64,000 nucleotides of DNA, taken from positions 143,076,734 through 143,140,733 of the forward strand of contig JAHLJT010000631.1 in assembly GCA_031308135.1 (NCBI GenBank), written 5' to 3'. The notes under the pieces are model-generated. The model did no database searches, had not been told where the DNA came from, and saw only the letters and a program-made list of their open reading frames with translations. Of the stretch, positions 55,265-64,000 are shown in pieces (position 1 is the first letter of the stretch; every line of letters starts with the position of its first letter). Source of the stretch: Acheta domesticus (lineage: Eukaryota > Arthropoda > Insecta > Orthoptera > Gryllidae). A program made the position numbers and the translations under genes.

Positions 55265-57707
55265 GGGCCGTTTCTACAAACAGGGTTTAAACCGTGGTCT
55301 CCGTATCCGCGGAGTTTAGTTATCCTTCTGGTATAAGCATCTCATGCATTCTACAAACGCAGTTACACCAATGGCATAACTATCCCTCGCATGGAACACA
55401 GTAGCAATAGTTGGCAGTACTGAAGCACGAAATTGCAATGCTTTCTGGGTATTATCGACGTTCCGTGGATAAGATTTCAGCAGAGCACGCTGACTTGTGT
55501 CGGGCGGGAGTACAAATAGCGGAGCCATGAACAAACGAAGACACCCGAGCGATCGGAGAGCTTGAGCTTGCGCCACTGGTGTCGATTTGAGCCTTGTTCT
55601 CTCTCGAGACAAGTTATTTACATTAAAATAGCCCAATTAGCAAATAAATTAATGTATCTTACTGACATTTTAATTAACTGTGTATTATACATGTTTAAAT
55701 AATCATGTTTTTTTTCAAAATATATTTATTAGTATCTGAGAAAAAGATGTTTACTTTTGGTATTGCCTATCACTCCAAAATAAATTAAAAATAACCAAAT
55801 ATTTTTTTAATTCTAAAAGTAATGGCTTTGGACAAAAATGCTATCATAATTATATTAATCTACAGGTTTCTAAATTATTACTTTAATTGATTGAAAATTA
55901 AATGGAGGAGATGGGTAATTAAATGGGTAAGATTTTAAATATGGGAGAATGTAAGGAAAAATAAATTACCGGGAAAGTGAAAATGAAAATTTAAGATTGC
56001 GCATACAGTTTATTAATAAAGGTTTTCTTTAAAATTGCTCAGATGCATACATTGCACTTTCAACATCTTTTTTATTTTCTTCTTTTATTAACTTGACTAT
56101 GCAAAATTACTATTCAAACAAGACTATGCAAAATTAAAATTGCCTTGTTTTTTACCAAGTGTAACACCCTTCACTTTTCATTCTTGGATTATTTTTTTAA
56201 ACCTATTTTAAATCTTTACATCACATGTTTTATACATTCTTTTTTTCTAATAATAAAGTTGTCTCTATAGATGTTTAGTTTCACAAGGCGATTGAACTCT
56301 TTGCATCACCATCCGACAGTATTGTTGTATATCTAAAATTCTGAGACAGGACCCTCTTCCTCAATATCTCAATTGTAGCAACCCATACTTATACTCTCTG
56401 CAGCTACCTCCATTGCATTTGAAAATTCATTAAATTTATTATGACACTCACCACTTAAATCATGAATTTCTTTTAATTTTTTTTATTCACAGCTTTTTTC
56501 TCCTAATTTGCTCTTGTTCTTTTAACAAGTGCCACAGTATTTTGACAAAATGAAATCAGTAACAAGACCAGTCAAGGTATCGATAACAATTCCCATTCCA
56601 TAATGAGTTGTATGTATGAGATGTATCGTTTATGCAATGTTCCATCGTACAATACTGATAAATTTATAACTTCATCACTAACTAAATCTAGTACATCTGT
56701 GTAAGCTTCATGTATGGCTACATATGAAAGCCTCAAATTTTCCTCTTTCATTTTTGCATTATTTTTAATAACAGCAAGAACACGAGAATTGTAAGATGAA
56801 ACATTCATTGATGGTAAACCAATTACCATTGAAACTGTTCTACTACTGAATAGCCCCTACCTATTTGCAAAGAAGCATCCACAATTTTCCTATTCACTTC
56901 ATATGGTGGCCTAGTACAAGATGATGTCACAGGAACACGAGGGCTAGATGAAACTTTATTTAACACTTGTTCACAATAATTATTACACTTGCTCACTAAC
57001 TGATGAGCAAATGACATTGATTGTTTTACTTCAATGCATATTATATTGCACCATCGCACTGGCTGATGGTGTGACCGGTATGATTTTGTCAGATAATGAA
57101 CAATGACTATGACATCTGATTCTAAAAACGTTTCTTCCTTAGCACTGGCGTTTGTGACTGCAATCTCCTGCTGTTTCTTCTTTACAAAAGCTGCATTTTT
57201 ATTACCAGTGCACTCCTTTGCACCGAAATAAATATAACCTAAACTAGCCGACGGAAAATAAATTGAGAATATTAAATATTTATTACACAACACCTACCAA
57301 TTAACTAAGTTATAGATAAGTTAAGAAACTAATGGGACTAACAGTTTGGAATCGTTCTTGTAAAACGAAAGTTAACAACAAACCTTGTTAATTGCATTAA
57401 CGACCACTTTAAATTAGAAAAATTAAATTTCTGCAATTTCGAAAGAAAGTTTTGCGCCAAGGAAGTCCGATCGGCTCTGCTCCAATAGATCAGCTGTAAA
57501 CCACTGCGGACTACTGCCGCCATTTGCAAACTCCGTCCCGGGTTAAGCGCGGGATAAGAGCCTAACCCCGGGCCGAGTGGTGGTTTAAGAAACTCCAGTA
57601 GTTACACCACCTGGAGGGGATAACTCGTGATTGTAGAAAGCACGAAGGAGCGCTGTACCCGGGACAACGTTATTCTGTGGTTTAAACCCCAATTGTAAAA
57701 ACTGCCC
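55265..57707. mobile_element. 2.44-kb DNA transposon with TIRs and TAA flanks
   Basis: The left end GGGCCGTTTCTACAAACAGG continues to GGTTTAAACC. The right end, read inward, is GGGCAGTTTTTACAATTGG continuing to GGTTTAAACC. TAA stands immediately outside both ends (55262-55264 and 57708-57710), a 3-bp target duplication confirmed by the S1 SINE, which is continuous if the element is removed. TAA with G-rich ends is typical of PIF/Harbinger, yet the internal transposase looks Mutator-like, so the superfamily is uncertain. Confidence 0.82.
56270..57293 (-). pseudogene. Mutator-like transposase, degraded
   Basis: Minus-strand coding traces in order: KSMSFAHQLV-like start region, PPYEVNRKIVDASLQIGRGY (about 56910-56840), a frameshift at about 56825, then MVIGLPSMNVSSYNSRV, AVIKNNAKMKEENLR, NLSVLYDGTLHKR (about 56665-56630), HTTHYGMGIVIDTLTGLV (about 56615-56560) and RYTTILSDGDAKS (about 56335-56295). 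This is the layout of the Mutator-like transposase family widespread in arthropods, whose DGTW and SDGD motifs contain two presumed catalytic aspartates. Here DGTW reads DGTL. At least four frameshifts or stops make it inactive. Confidence 0.82.
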
Positions 57708-57808
57708 TAAGTCTGCGATGAGTCTCACTAGCCAGAGGGGGAGGAGATCACTGATACCTCCTGGGTGGAAAACCTGCAATACACATACGAGACTAATGAC
57801 AGCAGTTG
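57708..57808 (+). repeat. S1 SINE, 3' remainder after the transposon
   Basis: Matches the 3' part of the 21245-21808 copy: 'ggaggagatcactgatacc', 'ctgcaatacacatacgagac' and a final 'agttgac'. It completes the S1 copy interrupted at 55264. Confidence 0.7.
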
Positions 57809-57839
57809 ACACGCCAGGAATCGTTAATTAATTATCGTA

Positions 57840-58110
57840 ATGCTTGTTGGCGTTCGTGGAAACGAGGAGGTAGAGCGACTGAGGGCGGTGCGTGGAGGCA
57901 CGGAAGCGAGATGAGAAGCAGCGCGTCGTGCTTGCTGTCCGCCCTTGTGGTTCCTGCTCCTTTCAATCAGCCGCGGAGCAAGGACGCGCGGACGTGAGAG
58001 GGAGAGAGGCGCAGTGCACGGATGGGCTCCGCGTCGCTGCGCTTGCGCAAGCGGCCAGTGGATTTCAACACGTGTGTGGAGAGGCTTCATTGGATTCAAG
58101 ATTATCGGAT
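57840..58110. promoter_or_regulatory. CpG-rich island
   Basis: Moderately GC-rich and CpG-dense; frames on both strands overlap (57806-58230) with no domain. Regulatory role is inference. Confidence 0.35.
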
Positions 58111-58499
58111 GGCTCGATGGAGTCCTTGCCATCCAACTTAGCACTTAAAGAACGAAGAAGAAAGAGAAGCATTGCCATCAATTTAATATTAGGATCGTTC
58201 CCAGGAATGCTCGGAGTGCTATCAAATTGACTCTCGGGGGTTTCGAGGTTAATGCGATCGCAATGCGGGCCGCTACATCTCCACGAGTCCTCGCAGGGTC
58301 AAGTAAAACGAACGTGTGATTCATTCCCAGATTCACGAGAAGAGAGGTAACAATGGAGTAATGAGAAGTAAGGAATAATATTACTGTTTACGTTAAAAAA
58401 ATGTGGAAGATGAACAGGGCTGTACACTGATTTTAATTGTTAGATTGCTTTAGGGTTTTTTTTCAGACGTGAAATTACGAAAAACTTTTAAGTAGTCGA

Positions 58500-59274
58500 A
58501 AAGGTGTCCTTCAAAAATTGCAAAAGTAATTTTTTTGACTTGTCCCTCACGTTGGTAATATTTACATTAGTGACGATTTGTTGACATTATTATATTAATG
58601 AGTACACGTGCTTTAAATAATGTCACGTAATATTTCTCGAAAACTCAACCGTTTTCTATGAAAGCTAGCTCAAAATTCCGCATTTTCACAAACACTCAAA
58701 CGCCATTTTCTCATCAATGGCTCCAATTTTTTCAAACTTTTGGAATGGATAGTGATAATTGCACTCACACTTAACATGATGCAAAGTTTCTTTTGAGGTA
58801 TTTATTTGTTTCTTCAGAAATTACTCAAATGTAATTTTTTTGAAAGATCTCTCACATCTTTAATATGCACATTACCAACAATTTGTAAACATTAATATAT
58901 TTGTGAGTGTAAGTGCTTTAAATGACTTCAAATGAAGCATTTTAAAAGCTGAAAAATTGTCTGTGAAAAAGAGCTTCAAAATTCGCATTTTTAGTGGCGA
59001 GTAAATACTATTTTCTTAAAAACAGCACAAAATGTTTTAAAAAAATTGTCATTGAGGACGAGGATTTTGTGTTCTTTAATATTCTAAAATTAATATTTCC
59101 GTTCTACCATTTGGAAACCGAAAAATTAGTAATATGCCAGAAAAATGTACTTTGGGCGGCGATAGATGGAAGCTGGCAAGAGTATGTGGCAATTCGGAAT
59201 AGCTAGCCCAGACCCAAGGAAATAGAAAACAAATACGGGAAAGTCTGTGCCATTCAGTAGCACCATTAGTTTTA
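58500..59274 (+). repeat. Module A copy, right half with duplicated interior
   Basis: Two related interior units in series: 'acttgtccctcacgttggta' (about 58538) and 'gaaagatctctcacatcttt' (about 58842). The right arm follows with 'atatttccgttctaccat', 'aagagtatgtggcaattcgg' and the edge 'gccattcagtagcaccatta'. The left foldback arm is absent. Confidence 0.75.
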
Positions 59275-59279
59275 AACTG

Positions 59280-59845
59280 ATGTGATACAAGAAAACGAAA
59301 GTCATTTCAGTAATCCTTGCAATTTAAATACGAAATATATATAAAAGTTGTTGGTTCTAAAAAGGTGCAAAACAGTGTAATAAAAGTATAGACTAGCATT
59401 TAAGGAACGCTTTAACCTTTTATTTCTTTATTTATTTCTTATGGTGCAGTGGATTATCCACTTGACAGAACAGTTATAGATAATTTCACACGTAGTACGT
59501 ATGCTATGTTCACATTATTACAATGGGGAGGGTGTCTACTATGGGGTCTTCTTCAACCATCTAGCAGTGGAGAATTGGATTAACTTTTTTTAGTTAATTG
59601 GAAATCTTTTATTACATATAAACTGGAGTTGGAATGTAGGAGTTGCGGGATTTTTTTGAGGTGGGCGAAATTTGTCCTTGGGAAGTCTGAAACGCTTTTT
59701 CGTCCTTTATTCCCGCGATGTCCCAAGTCAGAACGTGATCTTACATTTTATCGAAGCGACATCTCCACAAGGGCACTCTCCAACTATAAGCAGGGTAAAT
59801 TACCCATTCACCTCCGTGCGCAAATTACCCGAGTAAACAGTTTAA
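59280..59845. other. AT-rich stretch, nothing recognised
   Basis: No boxes or repeat edges. The frame 59629-60069 crosses into the following CpG island without a recognised motif. Confidence 0.4.
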
Positions 59846-59849
59846 GCAA

Positions 59850-60060
59850 GGGGGGGGGAGGGCGTTTCGGAGCACCCGGAAGGAGCCGGGGCGTCCGTGC
59901 GTGGCGAAGCGCCCGGGGGTTGGCGCTGCCTTTCAATCACGCGCGCTGCCAGGGACGCGCCGCGCGGGAGAGGCGGCGGCCACACTGGCCGGGGACAAAG
60001 GGGGCGGCTGGCGGCCCGAAAAGACATCCTGCGGAATTTCACCTGATGGGCGGAGCCCTT
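59850..60060. promoter_or_regulatory. CpG-rich island
   Basis: About 210 bases starting at a G9 run (59851-59859), CpG-dense. Frames on both strands are compositional. Confidence 0.4.
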
Positions 60061-60299
60061 GTAATCTGAGTCGAATTTTTGTTTGTTTGAGTAACAACCA
60101 TACTCATCTTTTAAAAAAATTGTAATGCTTATGAAAAGTATACCTGATTCACAAAAGTAAAGAGTAGTATTTATTTACTTCTAAGCATCTCGTTCTGAAC
60201 GTGCAGCATTTATTGATGGATTGTTTCCTGGCACGTCAATTGCTGTGGTAATTAGCCCATAGTTATAAGAAGTTCTATTAGTGAAAGTTTTATCCCCAG

Positions 60300-60450
60300 A
60301 AGGGGCGGTGAATCCTTTCCTACTGGATGGAGAGATCCTGTGCCTACCTCTCCCCCCACCCAGCGGGGCACCGCCCCAACCGGTCCCTAATAGCTCTAAG
60401 GTCCCTAATAGTCTCCTGACATGTATGGTAGAATGGTGCATGTAAGTGAC
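60300..60450 (-). repeat. S1 SINE body fragment, reverse
   Basis: The complement contains 'caggagactattagggac', 'cggttggggcggtgccccgc' and a 'gggagaggtaggc' run, matching the S1 body at 55190-55235. Both ends are missing, and 'aggtccctaatag' is locally duplicated (about 60391 and 60409). Confidence 0.6.
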
Positions 60451-60459
60451 ACTGTTGCG

Positions 60460-61158
60460 GAGAGAGGTGGGGCCGCGTAGGCACATTCCCCAAAAGCTGC
60501 AGTTGCGAGGCCTGCTACAGGAAATATTGTAGTCTAATTTAAAATCACATATCAGAAAGTAACATTTTATATTCAAAATAATATCAAAATATGAACATAT
60601 ATTACCTCATTGCATTCCTCTTTTTATGATCTAGGAAAACTATGATCTGATGGGAAAAATACACAGTTTCATTAAAAAATATCAAAGATGATTAAATTTC
60701 TCAAAAATTAAAAAAAAATCAAACAATATCTCTACAGCATATTACTTGTCTAATGATTCTGCATTGTTGAAAGAAAACTACAATTTGATATCGCGAACCG
60801 ATAAGAAGTTATGGAAATGGCCCATAGTTGCTGAGACAATCTGTACAACACACGGGAAAAAGTCTTAGAAACAAATGTAGTGTTAATATTGGATCTATTA
60901 TTCCTCAAGGATTAAATCTAGAAGAATAGCGAAGAAAAAGAAAAATGAAAGGGCAGAGTAAACGGATTCTGAGAAACCGTTGAGAAAAATATACTCAAAA
61001 ATAATCTGAAAGGTGTCATGGAAAGAAAAGGGGAAAGTAAGTAAGGTTTCTTTATACGGATAATAGGCGCCTCCGTGATAACCTTATGATTATTTTCTGC
61101 AAAAATGATATCATTCGAGATTTGTATGGTAACTAACTGCAAATGCCAAAATGTCGTA
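60460..61158. other. AT-rich stretch, nothing recognised
   Basis: No element edges or RNA genes seen. The minus-strand frame 60918-61142 is Phe/Ser/Leu-rich with no motif. Confidence 0.4.
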
Positions 61159-61166
61159 GTGATGAG

Positions 61167-61814
61167 TAGGGAGTGGATTTTTTATGCCCTAAAAAATCTT
61201 GAAATATGCTCTTAAAAATATGCATTTATGACCTAAACATTCTGAAATATGCCCTTTAATATGCACTTAAAATTAACAATATTTCATTTCTTCTGCAAAC
61301 CTGTCTTGAAAAAGTTCTTGGAATGAAATCAAAATTTGCTTGAAATAAAAAGATATATTTTCGTGCAAATGTAATATAATCTACCCTACTTCGCGGAGGA
61401 ATAATCGAAGTTAATATTCACCTTAGTGAAGTACATTGTATGTCTTGTTGAATTTCTCCTGACTGGTTTAAAAAATATGTTCTTAATAAATAGACCACAT
61501 TTTCCCCAGTTTTATATTATCTACAGAAAACAAAAATGCAAACTGTGACTGGCTCTTTCGAATCAATGAACGCTCACAATTACATAATTGAAAAGATTAA
61601 ACGTTTTATAGATTAGTCTCTTTTTTAACGAAATATGCGCTTATAATTACACTAATATGCACTAAAAAGAAAAATCAGCCAAATATGCACAAATATGCAC
61701 TAACGTATTAATCTATATAGCATCATATTTTAACCAAACGTTGAGAAATTTCACTTAGCCATGTCTTGAACCAACGGACAAAAATATGTAAAAATGATAG
61801 AAATCCGCACCCTA
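61167..61814. mobile_element. 648-bp hAT-type nonautonomous element
   Basis: Terminal inverted repeats TAGGGAGTGGATTTTTTATG (left) and TAGGGTGCGGATTTCTATCA (right, complemented). An exact 8-bp target duplication, GTGATGAG, lies at 61159-61166 and 61815-61822. Eight-base duplications with YAGGG-type ends are the hAT hallmark. The interior is AT-rich with many 'aaatatgca' words and no coding capacity, so it depended on a transposase encoded elsewhere. The intact duplication suggests a fairly recent insertion. Confidence 0.88.
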
Positions 61815-62204
61815 GTGATGAGGATGTTAGTGTATTGTGATAGTAACTGTGGACGGAGAACGTTATGGTGATGATAATTGAAAGAACCACCATAAATATC
61901 AATGACGATTATGAGTAGAAAATAATTACAGAAATGTAGCAGGGAATTGATGCACAACTGAAAAACAAAGAACGCTCTGATATTGCGCCCTTCAAGAAAT
62001 TGTATCTCGAAATCATTCTCTGGACATGGACGTCTAACATACGTAGAATATTGGTTAAAAACATAACAGTTCCCCTCCACTATTCAAAGACACAACAAAT
62101 AAATAATTAATAAAGATGGAGGTGAAAAAGCGTGCTGGAACGACGCTCTGATATTCCATTCTCCATCAGATAGTACCTGCCAATCGAGCTTCGGTCCAAG
62201 CAGC

Positions 62205-62575
62205 TCCGAAGCAATTTTTGCTGGACCGGTGCCACTGCGGGGATCCGGCCCTGCAGCGAGGCCAGCGAATGAAATATGGGCGTCAGAACCGGTGCGGCAG
62301 CGAACTCGCCGGCGCAGCTTCTCGCGGATGCTGCCGCCGCGGGGCGCCGCGCCGGGGCGGCGGCGAAGGCCGCTCGCAGCGCGCTGGCGGGCGCCGCGGC
62401 GCCCCGTTTCCGGGACGCCCCTCCGCCGCGCCGCCAGCAAGGACGGCCGCTGCCCTCGGGGCGCCGCGCCGCGCCGCCGCCAGACCTTTTGCCCGCCGCT
62501 GCCCGCCGCCCGCCGCCGCACACCAGATGCAGCCTGACTCTTGGGGACGCTGCGCTGGCTCCCCCAATAGCCCAA
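62205..62575. promoter_or_regulatory. CpG-rich island
   Basis: The most CpG-dense block in the window, rich in gccgccg and cgccgcg words. Seven overlapping frames on both strands are all Ala/Arg/Pro. No domain. Confidence 0.45.
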
Positions 62576-62759
62576 TAATTTCAGCGTGTATCATAGGCGT
62601 GCGCAGGGGGCCAACATAATTCTAATTACTTTTATTGACGTATCATTAAAGTTGTAATTTTATTTTTCTTATAGCATTTTCTATTTACTAGTTAAATAGT
62701 CATAAGTAAACAAAAGGATTAATGGAAAGAGAAGTCCGAAGGGGCCGAGAAATGTTCCC

Positions 62760-62960
62760 ACCTGCCCTGGCTTTAGGCCGCTCACGCCTGTGATAGCAGG
62801 TGCGCTGGTATTGAGTGGAAGATGCTGCGGTGTAGTGCTGGGACCGCTCACTTTCCACCGCTAGGGTTCGATCCCGATCATTCCATGTCCAGGACATGAA
62901 GAGCCGTAGAAGGTTTTCCTGAGTGCTTCTCTCCCCTCCGTCTCATTCCTCGACTGCTCC
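62760..62960 (+). repeat. Possible tRNA-derived SINE
   Basis: A B-box match GGTTCGATCCC at about 62866, preceded by 'ggtgtagtgctgg' (about 62830), a weak A-box candidate. It continues as 'ggttttcctgagtgcttctc'. Ends and target duplication were not found; family unknown. Confidence 0.4.
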
Positions 62961-62964
62961 ATTT

Positions 62965-63815
62965 CATTAATCGCCTCATTATGACAGCCTAATGTGTATT
63001 CCAATGCAGATTCAGGATTTGAAGGAAGACGAGATTTAGAATACCGTAATTAGTTTTATGCAATGTGCAGTAAATAAATATAAAAATTTAAAACAACATA
63101 ATGTAGGACGTGTTTGTACAATTACAGACCTTGATGCGCATTACTGTAATTTTAAATACAGCTGTATTTATACAGAATTTCATGGACAGAATGAATCCTA
63201 CCAATAACGTACTCAAACCTACCAGAACTGAGTATACACTAAGTGCCGATTCCTTTGCTCTTTCTTCCTGATAGTTTTTATACTCCCATGAGTGAAGTCA
63301 TGTCTCGCGTACGTCCTGAAGTATCAAACCCAAATGTAAGCGTATATTCACGTCTAAAAATACTAAAATGTCTTCACTAATTTTTATTACGGAGCTTCGG
63401 CTTGTTGTTGTTTACTTGTATGTTTGTATACTTTGTATACATTTCTTTTTTATTTTGCTGCTGTAATCTTGCAACCAAGTCCTTTGTAAGCCAAATTCGA
63501 TATTTTGAAAAACGATTTTCTTCCACCAAATGACCATGACGTGCATGCTCTACCGGATACGAATTAATTGTATCTACGACTGTACCGTGTGCAAGGAGCT
63601 GCCTATAAACTATCAGTGAGGAAGAAATAAATACGTGTTAATACAATTATTTTAATGCGCTTTCAAATATTGAAATTAAGAATTTTATTTTTTCTTGTGT
63701 TTTACTTTATCTGTGTTTTTTACAACACTTTATTCGAAAATTGCTCCAATTCCGAATTGGGATTCCGAAAACACATCACGCTAAGCAAAAGAAAACGTTC
63801 TCGCATACCCTTCGT
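62965..63815. other. AT-rich stretch, nothing recognised
   Basis: No frames above 60 codons, no element edges and no RNA signatures. Confidence 0.4.
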
Positions 63816-63819
63816 GTCA

Positions 63820-64000
63820 AAACGCGTGAATCTCCCGCGGACGGCATTCCTCGCGCAGTGTATGAGCTTCCACAGGCCTGAGAATTCCGCGCAGGTGGCA
63901 AAGAATTCGACGCGTGTCAGGGCCGCCTTGATGCGAAGCGAAGCGAAGCGCGCGTTCGCGGCGGCGGCGGCGTCCGGGCCGCGTATCGAGAGGACACGAA
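63820..64000. promoter_or_regulatory. CpG-rich island, cut by window edge
   Basis: CpG-dense DNA with 'gaagcgaagcgaagcg' and a (GGC)5 run near 63959-63973. It continues past the right edge. Confidence 0.4.

Noticed and set aside
1..64000. Hox-type intergenic region with conserved microRNAs
   Set aside because: I looked by eye for let-7, mir-10, mir-100, mir-125 and homeobox signatures and saw none; a CpG-island-rich gene-free region alone does not justify the claim.

Overview
The window looks like intergenic chromosomal DNA from an arthropod, most likely an insect. The background is AT-rich and non-coding, with many dispersed repeats of eukaryotic type: RNA polymerase III-derived SINEs, a LINE fragment, DNA-transposon remnants, foldback elements and long microsatellites. 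Nothing resembles bacterial gene organisation. The C-terminal part of the LINE recalls endonuclease/reverse-transcriptase elements I associate with cockroach and termite genomes. That lineage is a guess from memory. I found no intact host protein-coding gene, no convincing host exon and no true tRNA or rRNA gene. Most longer open frames are chance frames over GC-rich DNA, microsatellites or repeats.

The commonest signal is a mosaic of two repeat modules, called A and B here. Module A ends in a conserved edge (CTAGTGGTGCTACAGAATGG and its complement) and in its fullest form (43731-44478) is a palindrome with arms of about 300 bp. Module B ends in a near-palindromic ACTTTCCCGTATACGTACG edge and carries an internal (GACGGACA)n-like block at a fixed place. 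Pieces lie at 1-662, 5426-6330, 7960-9662, 27238-28830, 33041-33655, 36923-39570, 43320-45310, 47213-48350, 49074-49150, 54525-54615 and 58500-59274.

Several other elements can be delimited from the sequence. (1) A 5'-truncated LINE (37304-38907) sits inside a B copy with a 12-bp target duplication. (2) A DNA transposon (55265-57707) with terminal inverted repeats, TAA flanks and a decayed minus-strand transposase resembling the arthropod Mutator-like family is inserted in a SINE whose halves are still recognisable. (3) A 648-bp hAT-type nonautonomous element (61167-61814) has an exact 8-bp duplication. (4) A 3-kb element (40034-43086) has 24-bp inverted repeats and a duplicated 5' region. 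(5) A mariner transposase relic lies at 53776-54376. (6) A young-looking tRNA-derived SINE lies at 53503-53740. (7) One long SINE family (S1) is present in six copies or pieces.

Between the repeats lie about twenty short GC- and CpG-rich islands, spaced a few kilobases apart and without recognisable coding content. One adjoins a GC-rich minisatellite of about 12-bp period (14961-15363). The islands may be unmethylated regulatory or promoter DNA; that is inference. The nesting gives a relative order: the B modules are oldest, S1 SINEs and the LINE inserted into them later, and the Mutator-like element inserted into an S1 copy later still.
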